Assembly (NCBI RefSeq): GCF_023100945.1
Contig: NZ_CP064689.1
Location: 4,880,001-4,944,000 of the forward strand
DNA from: Bradyrhizobium sp. 200
GTDB taxonomy: Bacteria; Pseudomonadota; Alphaproteobacteria; Rhizobiales; Xanthobacteraceae
Reading direction: 5' to 3'
DNA: 64,000 nucleotides
Both the position numbers and the translations under genes were made by a program. This document shows, in pieces, positions 17,360 to 26,223 of this stretch. How positions within the stretch are numbered: the first letter of the stretch is position 1; each line of letters begins with the position of its first letter. The notes under the pieces were generated by a model. That model had not been told where the DNA came from. It did not search any database and worked only from the letters and a program-made list of their open reading frames with translations.

Positions 17360-18190
17360 GGTCTGTTGAGATTCAGGATTCACAGATTGAAATGCCCGTG
17401 ATTCAAGCTCCGAAAGGAGCTTGGAATGCACCGATTCGTTTTGACGGACGCTCAATGGGCGAAGATGGAGCCGCTTTGTTTGGGCAAGGCCACGGACCCC
17501 GGCCGCACAGGGGGTGACAACCGTTTGTTTCTCGAAGCAGTGCTGTGGATCGCGCGCACGGGCAGCCCATGGAGAGACCTTCCGCCGACGTTCGGCAACT
17601 GGAATACGGTGTTCAAGCGCTATCGCGATTGGGTGAAGGCCGGCGTTTTCAAGCGGATTTTCGATGCCGTATCGGATGATCCGGATATGGAGTTCGCCAT
17701 GGTCGACGCGACAATCGTCAAAGTTCACCGCCACGCGCAGGGAGCAAAAGGGGGACAAAAAATCAGGCCATCGGCAAGTCGAAGGGCGGCTGGACCACGA
17801 AAATCCTTGCGCTGACCGACGCACTTGGGAACCTGGTGCGGTTCATCCTGCTCCCCGGCCATCGCTTTGACACCGTCGGCGTCGCGCCCCTGATCAAGGA
17901 CCTCGAATTCGGCGGCCTGATCGCTGATAAGGCTTTTGATTCCAACTGGATCATCGAAGACATGAACGAGCGCAAGGCGAAGGTCGTAATCTCGCAGCAT
18001 CAAAGGCGCGCCAAGCCTCTCGACATCGACAAGGACATCTACAAATGGCGCCACCTGATCGAGAACTTCTTCGGCAAGCTGAAGGAATTCAAGCGCGTGG
18101 CAATGCGATGCGACAAGACAGACAGCAGTTTCGAGGCGATGATCTACCTCGCCACCGCCGTCATCCATTCCAGGTGAATCTCAACAGACC
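17360..18190 (+). mobile_element. IS5-family (IS427-like) insertion sequence, 831 bp
   Basis: Perfect 16-bp terminal inverted repeats GGTCTGTTGAGATTCA (17360-17375) and its complement at 18175-18190. CTAG is present on both sides (17356-17359 and 18191-18194), consistent with a target duplication, and CTAG-type targets are known for IS5-family elements. Inside is a transposase in two overlapping frames. The ends are identical and the reading frames uninterrupted, suggesting a recent, possibly active copy. Confidence 0.93.
17426..18177 (+). CDS. IS5-family transposase, two frames joined by -1 frameshift
   Basis: The first frame (17426-17815) carries the N-terminal DUF4096-like region (F-V-L-T-D-A-Q-W-A-K-M-E-P) and the first catalytic Asp in A-M-V-D-A-T-I-V-K-V. 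At the run of six A residues (17757-17762) a -1 shift gives N-Q-A-I-G-K-S-K-G-G-W-T-T-K-I and continues to TGA. This second part holds the second Asp (I-A-D-K-A-F-D) and the catalytic Glu in R-H-L-I-E-N-F-F-G-K-L-K, the R(3)E(6)K signature. The catalytic domain is therefore made only as the fusion. Shifts on A-runs are known in this IS group; a true mutation is the alternative. Confidence 0.88.
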
Positions 18191-18967
18191 CTAGCTGGAG
18201 CCGGCCAGCCAGAAGGTCTGAATCGTCGCGGCCAGATTGTTGATGCCGTGCAGGACGATCGTCAGCCAGGTCGAATTGGTGCGGTAGCGCAGATAGCCCA
18301 GCAGCACGCCGATCGAAAACACCTCGCCGAAAAAGAACCAGTCGTACTGCAGATGCAGCGAGGTCCACGCCAGCGACGACAGGAAGATGGCACCGGCGAC
18401 GCCGAGCTTCGATTCCGACCAGCCGCGGTAAAGGAATCCGCGCGAGAAGATCTCTTCCCACATCGGCGCGGCGACGCAGAAGGCGATCACCAGCAGCCAT
18501 AGCGCCCCGTCGGCTTGCGCCGACTTCAGCACGTCGCCCATGAAGCCCGGCGTCAACTCGCGGCCGAGCGCCCGCGACAGCAGGTCCCAGCCACCGACAA
18601 GGATGGCCAGCGCCGCGACGCCGATGAAAAAATTGCGCCATGAGGTCCAGCGCAGCGCCAGATACTCGGTAAAGGATATCCGTGTCGGACGGATCGCAAT
18701 CCACGTCGCCAGCAGCACCGCAGGCAATCCCAGGATCACCGAGAGCGAGATGGTCAGACCGCTGCCGACGACACGGATCGCTTCGGCGACGTCGAACGGT
18801 CCGCCCTGCCGCAGCACAAAGTAGACGATGACCGCGACCTGGCCGAGGAACATCGCGGCGAAGATGAACAGGCCCCACAGCACCGTGCCCCAGAATTTCC
18901 AGACGCGCGGCTGATCGGGGATCGCCGGCGGAGCTGCGACAGCACTTGCGGGGGTAAGGGAATCCAT
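18191..18967 (-). CDS. CPBP-family intramembrane metalloprotease
   Basis: 258 residues with about seven to eight membrane segments. The CPBP (Abi/CAAX) motifs are present: W-E-E-I-F-S-R-G-F-L-Y-R-G (EExxxR) near residue 165, F-L-S-S-L-A-W-T-S-L-H-L-Q with the conserved His, and H-G-I-N-N-L near the end. The N-terminus is cytoplasmic and Pro/Ala-rich. Family members include CAAX prenyl proteases and bacteriocin self-immunity proteins; the substrate is unknown. It is last in a minus-strand run after the dipeptidase and AidB-like genes. Its TAG stop lies in the CTAG duplicated by the IS insertion. Confidence 0.9.
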   Translation of the reverse strand: MDSLTPASAVAAPPAIPDQPRVWKFWGTVLWGLFIFAAMFLGQVAVIVYFVLRQGGPFDVAEAIRVVGSGLTISLSVILGLPAVLLATWIAIRPTRISFTEYLALRWTSWRNFFIGVAALAILVGGWDLLSRALGRELTPGFMGDVLKSAQADGALWLLVIAFCVAAPMWEEIFSRGFLYRGWSESKLGVAGAIFLSSLAWTSLHLQYDWFFFGEVFSIGVLLGYLRYRTNSTWLTIVLHGINNLAATIQTFWLAGSS

Positions 18968-19019
18968 CAGTTAGCTTTCTTGTTGTCGTCATGCCCGGCC
19001 GTGACGGCGGGGGACGTAT

Positions 19020-20663
19020 TCACGGCAGCGCGCGCCCCAGCAGGCCGCTGATGTCGTCATGGGCCAGATCGACCGCGCCGTACATGCCGGCGTGATTCCC
19101 GGCAAGGCGCGTAGCTGCGAACAACTGCGCATGCCGTGGCGACACGGCATTGAGCGCGGCAGCCGCCGCCAGCAGCGCCAGCCTTTCGACCGCCAGCCGC
19201 GCCACACGCTCGCTGTCCGGCCGGCGGAACGCCTTGCCGATGAAGGTGATCACCTCACCTGCGCCCGGCAATCCGAGCGTCTCGCCGGTCAGCTCATGCA
19301 CGATGCTGGACGCCACTTCCGGCTCGCGCGACAGCGCACGGAGGACGTCGAGGCACATCACATTGCCGGAGCCTTCCCAGATCGCATTGACCGGCGACTC
19401 CCGGTAATGCCGCGCCAGAATGCCCTCTTCCACGTAGCCATTGCCGCCGAGGCACTCCATGGCCTCATAGAGAAAGCCCGGCGCGCTCTTGCAGACCCAG
19501 TATTTGATGGCGGGCGTCAGCAGCCGCATATAGGCGGCTTCCTTGGCGTCAGCGGGCGCGCGGTCGAACGACCGGCACAACCGCATCACCAGCGCGACTG
19601 ACGCCTCGACATGCAGCGCCATGTCGGACAGCACCGCCTGCATCAGCGGCTGGTCGGCGAGATGTTTCTGGAACACGCTGCGGTGCCGGGCGTGATGCAG
19701 CGCATGCGCGAGCCCCGATCGCATCAGGCCGGCGGACGCAATCGCGCAATCCTGCCGCGTCAACTGCACCATCTGGATGATGGTGCGGATGCCCTTGCCG
19801 TCGGCGCCGACGCGCTCGGCATAGGCGCCGTGAAACTCGACTTCCGACGAGGCATTGGAGCGGTTGCCGAGCTTGTCCTTCAGCCGCTGGAACCGGATCG
19901 CGTTGACCGAGCCGTCGGGCGCAAAGCGCGGCATCAGGAAGCAGCTCAACCCCTCCTCGGCCTGCGCCAGCACCAGGAAGGCGTCGCACATCGGCGCCGA
20001 CATGAACCATTTGTGCCCGGTGATGCGGTAGGTAGTGCCGTCGCGCTCCGCCCGCGTCATGTTGGAGCGCACGTCGGTGCCGCCCTGCTTCTCGGTCATG
20101 CCCATGCCGAGCGTCATGCCGCGCTTGGTCCACCACGGCGCAAACGCCGGATCGTAGGATCGCGTGCCCAATACCGGCATCACCTTGGCCAGGAGATCCG
20201 GCTGCTCCGCCAGCGCGGCGACAGAGGCCCGCGTCATGGTAATCGGGCAGAGATGCCCGGTCTCGACCTGCGAGGCCATGTAGAATTTCGCCGCGCGGAT
20301 CACCTCGGACGCGCCGCCGGCCGGTTTGCCGTCCGCAGTCCAGGTCGAATTGTGCACGCCGGCATGCGCACTGCGCGCCATCAGCTCGTGATAGGCGGGG
20401 TGAAACTCGACCTCGTCGCGCCGGTTGCCTCTGGAATCGAAGGTGCGCAGTTTCGGCGTGTTCTCGTTGGCAAAGCGGCCGCGTTCGGCCATCGCCGCCG
20501 AGCCCCAATGCTTGCCGAACTCCGACAACTCGCCCTCGGCCGACGCTCCGCCATTGGCGGCGACCGCCTCGATCAGCGGCCGGTCGAGCGCAAAGAGATC
20601 GACATCCTCGAACGGCGGCGACTGGTTGAAGACCTCGTGGGTCGAAAATGTTGCCTGGCTCAT
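19020..20663 (-). CDS. aidB: AidB-like acyl-CoA dehydrogenase
   Basis: 547 residues, the length of AidB rather than of a standard 380-residue acyl-CoA dehydrogenase. The start T-H-E-V-F-N-Q-S-P-P-F-E-D-V-D-L-F matches AidB N-termini, and G-M-T-E-K-Q-G-G-T-D-V-R-S-N, I-T-G-H-K-W-F-M-S-A-P-M and E-C-L-G-G-N-G-Y-V-E-E are its FAD-domain motifs. In E. coli AidB is a flavoprotein of the alkylation response that binds DNA. Here it lies 21 bases after a cell-wall dipeptidase gene and has no Ada nearby, so induction by alkylation cannot be inferred from context. Confidence 0.9.
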   Translation of the reverse strand: MSQATFSTHEVFNQSPPFEDVDLFALDRPLIEAVAANGGASAEGELSEFGKHWGSAAMAERGRFANENTPKLRTFDSRGNRRDEVEFHPAYHELMARSAHAGVHNSTWTADGKPAGGASEVIRAAKFYMASQVETGHLCPITMTRASVAALAEQPDLLAKVMPVLGTRSYDPAFAPWWTKRGMTLGMGMTEKQGGTDVRSNMTRAERDGTTYRITGHKWFMSAPMCDAFLVLAQAEEGLSCFLMPRFAPDGSVNAIRFQRLKDKLGNRSNASSEVEFHGAYAERVGADGKGIRTIIQMVQLTRQDCAIASAGLMRSGLAHALHHARHRSVFQKHLADQPLMQAVLSDMALHVEASVALVMRLCRSFDRAPADAKEAAYMRLLTPAIKYWVCKSAPGFLYEAMECLGGNGYVEEGILARHYRESPVNAIWEGSGNVMCLDVLRALSREPEVASSIVHELTGETLGLPGAGEVITFIGKAFRRPDSERVARLAVERLALLAAAAALNAVSPRHAQLFAATRLAGNHAGMYGAVDLAHDDISGLLGRALP

Positions 20664-20684
20664 GGCTGATCCTGGAACCGTGAA

Positions 20685-21536
20685 TCACTTCCGCGGTGTG
20701 ATCGGGAAATCATAGGCCTGCCGGCTCGCTCCCGGCAGCGAAAAGTGCCACCACTCCTTCGAATAGTTTACAAATCCTCGCCGTGCCATCACCAGGACCA
20801 GCTTCTCCCGCCAGCGGCGCTGGGCTGCGGTGATGGATTTCGCTGCCGTGTGCGACTTGACGTCGGCACAGTCGTAACCGGTGCCCATGTCGACGCTGCC
20901 GTCCGGCGCGCGAAGGTTCACATTGGCGGTGCAGTCGCCATAGTCCTTGGTGGAATCGAACACCGCCGAATTGTCGGCTTTCAGATCAACCAAAGCGAGG
21001 TCGAGCGCGGCGCCGGTGGAATGGCCCGAATGGGTCGCGATGTAGCCGAGGCGAAACAGGTCGGCCTTGCTGAACACCGGATTGTAGCGTTTCTGCGCCG
21101 GCGTTTCCTTGCCATCGCGCGACCAGGCCACCATGTCGGCAACCGCACGCGTCGGCCGGTAGCAGTCGAACATCTTCAGCGACAGGTTCTGCAGCGCGAG
21201 CTCTTCCTGAACGCTCTTCAGCAGCGCGCCAACCTCGCGCTTCACCACGCATTCGGCAGCCTCGTATCCCCTGAGCGGACGGCCGACGAAGTTGTTTGAG
21301 CCGGCGTAACGGATATCCTGAATGATGGTCGGATCGATGTCGCTCAGATAGACGAAGCCGGCCGGCAGTTTTTGCGCCTGCGCGGCGGTGCTCGCCGGGC
21401 AACCCGCCGCGAATATCGCTGCGAGTGCCGTCCGTCTTCCGCGGCCCCTGCCGGCGATCGCCAATGCCCACAACATGATCCGGACGGATTGAATGAAAAG
21501 CCGCACGTTCTTCATGGTCTGATGCATCGCGGCCAT
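20685..21536 (-). CDS. M15-family D-alanyl-D-alanine dipeptidase, exported
   Basis: 283 residues from ATG 21536; ATGs at 21527 and 21515 are alternative starts. A long basic and hydrophobic leader resembles a signal sequence or anchor. The VanX/DdpX core is clear: G-F-V-Y-L-S-D-I-D-P-T-I, F-D-C-Y-R-P-T-R-A-V, the zinc motif S-G-H-S-T-G-A-A-L-D (SxHxxGxxxD) and E-W-W-H-F-S with the catalytic Glu and third zinc ligand. The enzyme cleaves D-Ala-D-Ala, serving cell-wall recycling or nutrient use. No van genes are nearby, so a resistance role is not indicated. Confidence 0.9.
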   Translation of the reverse strand: MAAMHQTMKNVRLFIQSVRIMLWALAIAGRGRGRRTALAAIFAAGCPASTAAQAQKLPAGFVYLSDIDPTIIQDIRYAGSNNFVGRPLRGYEAAECVVKREVGALLKSVQEELALQNLSLKMFDCYRPTRAVADMVAWSRDGKETPAQKRYNPVFSKADLFRLGYIATHSGHSTGAALDLALVDLKADNSAVFDSTKDYGDCTANVNLRAPDGSVDMGTGYDCADVKSHTAAKSITAAQRRWREKLVLVMARRGFVNYSKEWWHFSLPGASRQAYDFPITPRK

Positions 21537-21667
21537 CCTAGCGGAAACCGGCTCCCGGGAACACCGGCAGGCTCCGTTTACCCTGTCGCCGAAGCGCTAG
21601 TGGATAAGTCTGCAAGCCGGATTTGTAGCTTGCCCTGCGTGGCATCTCTGCCTATAGCAAGGCTTTA

Positions 21668-22621
21668 ATGACCCCTGCATCGAAATCGACCTTCGTCCTC
21701 GGGCACCGGCATCTGCTGGGAATCGAGGGGCTTTCCGCTGCCGACATCACCGGCCTGCTCGACCTTTCCGAGGAATATGTCGAGCTCAACCGCCAGGTGG
21801 ACAAAAAGCGCACTTCTCTGCGCGGTCGCACCCAGGTGAACCTGTTTTTCGAGGCCTCGACCCGAACCCAATCCTCGTTCGAGCTGGCGGGGAAACGGCT
21901 TGGCGCCGACGTCATGAACATGTCGGTGTCCTCATCCTCGATCCGCAAGGGTGAGACGCTGATGGACACGGCGGTGACGCTCAACGCCATGCACCCGGAT
22001 ATCCTGGTGGTGCGGCACCACGCCTCCGGCGCGGTGGAACTTCTGGCGCGCAAGGTTGACGGTTCCGTGATCAATGCCGGCGACGGCGCCCACGAGCATC
22101 CGACCCAGGCGCTGCTGGATGCGTTGACCATCCGCCGGAATAAAGGCCGGCTGGAAGGGCTCGTGATCGCGATCTGCGGCGACGTGATGCATTCGCGCGT
22201 GGCGCGCTCCAATATCCTTCTGCTCAACACCATGGGCGCCCGCGTCCGCGTCGTCGCCCCCTCCACGCTGCTGCCGCGCGGCATCGAGCGGATGGGCGTC
22301 GAGGTCGCGCGCGACATGCGCGAGGGCCTCAATGGCGCCGACATCGTGATGATGCTGCGGCTGCAGCGCGAGCGCATGAACGGCTCCTTCGTGCCGTCGA
22401 GCCAGGAGTATTTCCATTATTTCGGTCTCGACCAGAAGAAGCTCGCTTATGCCAAGCCGGACGCGCTGGTGATGCATCCGGGGCCGATGAACCGCGGTGT
22501 CGAGATCGACTCGATCGTGGCGGACGGCGCGCAATCGCTGATCCGCGAACAGGTGGAAATGGGAGTGGCGGTGCGGATGGCGGTGCTCGAAGCGCTCGCC
22601 CGCAACCTGCCAAACGCGTGA
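21668..22621 (+). CDS. pyrB: aspartate carbamoyltransferase catalytic subunit
   Basis: 317 residues. The carbamoyl-phosphate loop [13 protein letters not shown], the aspartate region V-R-H-H-A-S-G-A and [11 protein letters not shown], and the closing M-H-P-G-P-M-N-R-G are all present. It catalyses the first committed step of pyrimidine synthesis, joining carbamoyl phosphate and aspartate. The dihydroorotase-like gene starts 4 bases later. There is no pyrI, which fits the PyrB-PyrC-type ATCases in which a dihydroorotase-like partner completes the complex. Confidence 0.97.
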   Translation: MTPASKSTFVLGHRHLLGIEGLSAADITGLLDLSEEYVELNRQVDKKRTSLRGRTQVNLFFEASTRTQSSFELAGKRLGADVMNMSVSSSSIRKGETLMDTAVTLNAMHPDILVVRHHASGAVELLARKVDGSVINAGDGAHEHPTQALLDALTIRRNKGRLEGLVIAICGDVMHSRVARSNILLLNTMGARVRVVAPSTLLPRGIERMGVEVARDMREGLNGADIVMMLRLQRERMNGSFVPSSQEYFHYFGLDQKKLAYAKPDALVMHPGPMNRGVEIDSIVADGAQSLIREQVEMGVAVRMAVLEALARNLPNA

Positions 22622-22625
22622 GACC

Positions 22626-23927
22626 ATGCTGACTGATCGACGCCCCATCCTGCTCGCCAATGCGCGCGTCGTCGATCCCTCCCGGGATTTCGACGGCCCC
22701 GGCGACGTCCTGATTGCCGATGGCACGATCCGCGACTCCAGGCGCGGCATCGGCGCGGCCGGCGTGCCCGAAGGCACCGACATCATCAATTGCGCCGGCA
22801 AGATCGTCGCCCCCGGGCTGATCGACATGCGCGCCTTTGTCGGCGAGCCTGGCGCCAGCCACCGCGAGACGTTTGCCTCTGCCAGCCAGGCGGCGGCGGC
22901 CGGCGGCATCACCACGATCATCTGCCAGCCGGATACCTCGCCGGTGATCGACAATTCGGCGACGGTCGACTTCGTGCTGCGCCGCGCCCGCGACACCGCG
23001 ATCGTCAATATCCATCCGATGGCCGCGCTGACCAAAGGCCTCGGCGGCCAGGAAATGACCGAGATCGGGCTGTTGAAGGCCGCCGGCGCGGTCGCCTTCA
23101 CCGATGGCGACAGGAGCGTGACCAATGCGCAGGTGATGCGCCGCGCACTCACCTATGCCCGCGATTTCGACGCGCTGATCGTGCACCACACCGAGGATCC
23201 GGACCTCGTCGGCGAAGGCGTGATGAACGAGGGCGAGTTCGCCGCGCGGCTTGGGCTTGCCGGCATTCCGAATGCTGCCGAAGCGGTAATGCTTGAACGC
23301 GACATGCGTCTCGTGGCGCTGACCGGCGGGCGCTATCACGCCGCCTCGCTGTCCTCGATGGAGTCGCTGGACATCCTCAAGCGCGCGCGCGACGCCGGCC
23401 TCTATGTCAGCGCCTCCGTGTCGATCAACCATGTCACGCTGAACGAAAACGATATCGGCCCCTACCGCACCTTCCTGAAACTGTCGCCGCCGCTGCGCAC
23501 CGAGGAGGACCGCCTCGCCCTCGTCGCGGCGGTCGCCTCCGGCCTGGTCGACGTCGTAATGTCCGATCACAACCCGCAGGACGTCGAGGTCAAGCGGCTC
23601 CCGTTCGCGGAAGCCGCTGCCGGCGCGGTCGGGCTGCAGACCATGCTGCCGGCGGCGCTGCGGCTGATCCACAATGGTGAGATGGATTTCAGGACGCTGA
23701 TCCGGGCGATGTCGACGCGCCCTGCGGAGCTGCTCGGCCTGCCCGGCGGCTCGCTGCGCGCCGGTTCCCCGGCCGACGTGGTCGTGATCGATCCCGATAC
23801 GCCCTGGGTGCTCGATCCCGCCGATCTCAAATCGCAGTGCAAGAACACCCCATTCGATGAAGCCCGCTTTTCGGGCCGTGTCGTGCGTACTATCGTGGGC
23901 GGACGGACGGTCTATGAACATGTCTGA
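22626..23927 (+). CDS. dihydroorotase-like protein lacking metal ligands (PyrC'/PyrX type)
   Basis: 433 residues of the amidohydrolase fold, downstream of pyrB with a 4-base gap. In active dihydroorotases the sequence after G-L-I-D is HxH; here it is M68-R69-A70-F71, so both histidines are absent. The later H-x-x-H-x-S reads Y-H-A-A-S-L-S, losing another ligand. The H-T-E-D and S-D-H-N-P segments are kept. Known case: Pseudomonas PyrC' is inactive but needed for assembly of PyrB. I infer the same structural role here, with the active PyrC encoded elsewhere. The frame is intact and the rest of the fold is well conserved. Confidence 0.9.
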   Translation: MLTDRRPILLANARVVDPSRDFDGPGDVLIADGTIRDSRRGIGAAGVPEGTDIINCAGKIVAPGLIDMRAFVGEPGASHRETFASASQAAAAGGITTIICQPDTSPVIDNSATVDFVLRRARDTAIVNIHPMAALTKGLGGQEMTEIGLLKAAGAVAFTDGDRSVTNAQVMRRALTYARDFDALIVHHTEDPDLVGEGVMNEGEFAARLGLAGIPNAAEAVMLERDMRLVALTGGRYHAASLSSMESLDILKRARDAGLYVSASVSINHVTLNENDIGPYRTFLKLSPPLRTEEDRLALVAAVASGLVDVVMSDHNPQDVEVKRLPFAEAAAGAVGLQTMLPAALRLIHNGEMDFRTLIRAMSTRPAELLGLPGGSLRAGSPADVVVIDPDTPWVLDPADLKSQCKNTPFDEARFSGRVVRTIVGGRTVYEHV

Positions 23928-23962
23928 TTCGTCCGAAATGGGCCGCGGTGGGAGCTGCCGCA

Positions 23963-24550
23963 ATGTCTGATGCATTCCTCGTCCCCGCCTTCCTGATCGG
24001 CTATCTGCTTGGCTCGATCCCGTTCGGCATGGTGTTGACCAAATTGGCCGGCACCCAGGATCTGCGCTCGATCGGAAGCGGCAATATCGGCGCCACCAAC
24101 GTGCTGCGCACCGGCCGCAAGGGCCTCGCCGCAGCCACCCTGATCGGCGACGCCCTCAAGGGCACGGTTGCGGTCTATATTGCAAGCCGTTACGGCGGCG
24201 GTAACGCGGCGGTGCTGGCGGCGCTGGGCGCCTTTCTTGGCCACCTCTTCCCGGTGTGGCTCAAATTCAACGGCGGCAAAGGCGTCGCCACCTATATCGG
24301 CGTCCTGATCGGCCTGTTCCCGCTGGCAGCCTTGATGTTCTGCCTGATCTGGCTCGCGACCGCGTTCACGACACGCTATTCGTCTCTGTCGGCACTCGTT
24401 GCCGCGTTCATCACGCCGCTGTTCTTTTGGTGGTTCGGTCACCCCGAGCTGGCATCGCTGTTCGTCGTGCTGACCTTGTTGCTGTTCTGGAAGCACCGCG
24501 AAAACATCAAGCGATTGCAGGCCGGGACCGAGGGACGGATCGGGGCGTAG
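23963..24550 (+). CDS. plsY: glycerol-3-phosphate acyltransferase (acyl-phosphate type)
   Basis: 195 residues from ATG 23963, with GGGAG upstream; a GTG at 23948 is less likely. Five membrane segments and the three PlsY motifs are visible: G-S-I-P-F-G and [14 protein letters not shown], the K-G-T-V-A-V-Y region, and [10 protein letters not shown]. It transfers acyl groups from acyl-phosphate to glycerol-3-phosphate at the inner membrane, starting phospholipid synthesis. It starts 35 bases after the pyr genes and is probably on the same transcript. A REP-type palindrome follows. Confidence 0.96.
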   Translation: MSDAFLVPAFLIGYLLGSIPFGMVLTKLAGTQDLRSIGSGNIGATNVLRTGRKGLAAATLIGDALKGTVAVYIASRYGGGNAAVLAALGAFLGHLFPVWLKFNGGKGVATYIGVLIGLFPLAALMFCLIWLATAFTTRYSSLSALVAAFITPLFFWWFGHPELASLFVVLTLLLFWKHRENIKRLQAGTEGRIGA

Positions 24551-24568
24551 TTAAGCATCGCGGCCGTC

Positions 24569-24648
24569 GTAGCCCGGCCGAGCGCAGCTATATCCGGGAA
24601 CAGCCCAACACCGCCCCGGATATCGCTGCGCTCACCCATTGGATCTAC
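24569..24648. repeat. REP-type palindrome ('GTAGCCCGG' family), copy 1
   Basis: An imperfect inverted repeat. The left arm begins GTAGCCCGGCCGAGCGCAG and the right arm ends with its near-complement, the two sharing 18 of 19 bases in the GAGCGCAG(C)TATATCCGGG part. Related elements occur at 53997-54086 and 55847-55955. Its right end contributes the stop codon of the truncated antitoxin gene at 24645. Confidence 0.8.
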
Positions 24649-24869
24649 CCGCTCAAGCCTTGCTGCTCTATCCAGAACTTCATCGCCTCGACAGGATCGG
24701 GCGGATCCATGGGATACTGCTTCGCTTCATAAACCTCGATCAGTGTCGCCAACCCATCGAGTCGATCACCCTTCGGCGTTCCGCTCTTTGCGCCCCACAG
24801 GCGCTCAACCTCCGCAAGGGCATTCTTGTAATCCGTTTTGGTGCGGATGGGTCTCAGTTCAGTTGCCAT
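24645..24869 (-). CDS. HigA-like antitoxin, N-terminal part only (truncated by a repeat)
   Basis: 74 residues. The sequence R-P-I-R-T-K-T-D-Y-K-N-A-L-A-E-V-E-R-L-W then P-P-D-P-V-E-A-M-K-F-W-I-E-Q-Q-G-L-S is the N-terminal helix region of HigA-type antitoxins. In full-length members R-K-D-L or similar follows and an HTH DNA-binding domain of about 50 residues completes the protein. Here the frame meets a REP palindrome and stops after one more residue. No HigB toxin gene is next to it. The product, if made, would lack DNA binding. It overlaps the downstream amidase gene by 11 bases. Confidence 0.7.
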   Translation of the reverse strand: MATELRPIRTKTDYKNALAEVERLWGAKSGTPKGDRLDGLATLIEVYEAKQYPMDPPDPVEAMKFWIEQQGLSG

Positions 24870-26109
24870 ATAGCACCTCGAGAGCCTCCTCAACAAACCG
24901 CGCCGCCGCCAACGCCGCGGCGTCGGCGCCATATCGCGCAATCACCTGAACGCCGACCGGCAAACCGCCTTCCGCGACGAGCGTGGGAACATTGACGCAA
25001 GGCACGCCCATCAGCGTCCACAGCCGGTTGTAACGGGCGTCGCCGGTCGAGCCCAATCCCTTCGGCGCGGCGCCCGGTGCCGACAGGGTCAATATCACGT
25101 CGACATCATCGAATATTTTGGCGAGCGCCTGCCGCGCGCGGCCCGCGACGCCCATGGCCTCGTCGTAGGCGGAAGGTGTCGTGCCCTTGCTTTCGTCGAG
25201 CCGTGCGCGCAGCAGCGGCGCCATCGCGTCGTAATTCTCGCGGTATTCCCAGGCGAGCGCTTGATGCGCCTCGAATTCCTGGATCACCGAATGGGCCTGC
25301 CACGCCTGCGCGATGATCTCAGGCACATCAGGCGCCCGCACCGAGGCTCCGGCGCGTTCTGCCGCTTTCGTCGCGATCCGCAGCGCCTCGCCGCCTGACG
25401 CCTCCGGCGCACCGGCGAAATCCTGCGTCACGATGCCGATGCGCGGCGTCGGAATGCCGGGCGCCAGCAGCAATTCAGGCCGGCCGGCCATCGCGGCAAG
25501 CCCGCGCGCCACGTCGTCCACGCCGGCCGCGAACAGCCCTACGGTATCGAGCGTCCACGAATAGCACTTCACGCCGACGGTCGGCAGCAGGCGGTAGGAC
25601 GGCTTGATCGCGGCGACGCCGCAGAACGAGGCCGGCCGGATCACCGAGCCGCCGGTCTGCGTCCCCAGCGCGAGCGGGATCATGCCGGCCGCCACCGCTG
25701 CCGCAGAGCCGGACGACGATCCGCCGGGCGTGTGACCATGATTGTGCGGATTGAGCGTCGGCGTTGGGTCCATCGAGGCGAACGCGGTGGTCGTGGTCTT
25801 GCCGATGATGGTCGCGCCCGCCTGCTTCAGCATCGTCACCACGGCTGCGTCGCCGCGCGACTGAAATCCCCGGTAGATCGGCGAGCCCATCTCGGTCGGG
25901 AAATCCACCGTATCCATGATGTCCTTGATACCGACCGCAATGCCGCGCAGCGGCCCGGCGCCTTGCGCGCGAGGACTTTCGCTCCGGCAAACGAAGGCGC
26001 CGACGGACCTTTCATGCGCACTGATTGCTTCGAGCGACTGCGCGATCGCCGCGTCGGGTGAGAGATCGCCGGCATCGATGCGGCGCTGGAGGTCGGCAAG
26101 CGAGATCAT
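24859..26109 (-). CDS. amidase-signature-family amidase
   Basis: 416 residues from ATG 26109 (M-I-S-L-A-D-L-Q-R-R); an upstream extension is unsupported. The Ser-cis-Ser-Lys residues appear in V-G-I-K-D-I-M-D, P-G-G-S-S-S-G-S-A-A-A-V and T-Q-T-G-G-S-V-I-R-P. It lacks the GatA-specific insertions and is not in a gat operon, so it is a catabolic or detoxifying amidase with unknown substrate. No signal peptide is visible, so it is cytoplasmic. The gene is divergent from dprA, and the truncated HigA-like gene overlaps its end. Confidence 0.9.
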   Translation of the reverse strand: MISLADLQRRIDAGDLSPDAAIAQSLEAISAHERSVGAFVCRSESPRAQGAGPLRGIAVGIKDIMDTVDFPTEMGSPIYRGFQSRGDAAVVTMLKQAGATIIGKTTTTAFASMDPTPTLNPHNHGHTPGGSSSGSAAAVAAGMIPLALGTQTGGSVIRPASFCGVAAIKPSYRLLPTVGVKCYSWTLDTVGLFAAGVDDVARGLAAMAGRPELLLAPGIPTPRIGIVTQDFAGAPEASGGEALRIATKAAERAGASVRAPDVPEIIAQAWQAHSVIQEFEAHQALAWEYRENYDAMAPLLRARLDESKGTTPSAYDEAMGVAGRARQALAKIFDDVDVILTLSAPGAAPKGLGSTGDARYNRLWTLMGVPCVNVPTLVAEGGLPVGVQVIARYGADAAALAAARFVEEALEVLYGN

Positions 26110-26223
26110 GAAGGCATTCCCGTGATGAGGACACAGGTTACGGAGGGCCTTGGCATGGAGCAAGCGCAACACCTATCACAAACTGGTTGATCACAATCTC
26201 CGGTTGGGCAAAGCTGCATCCGC

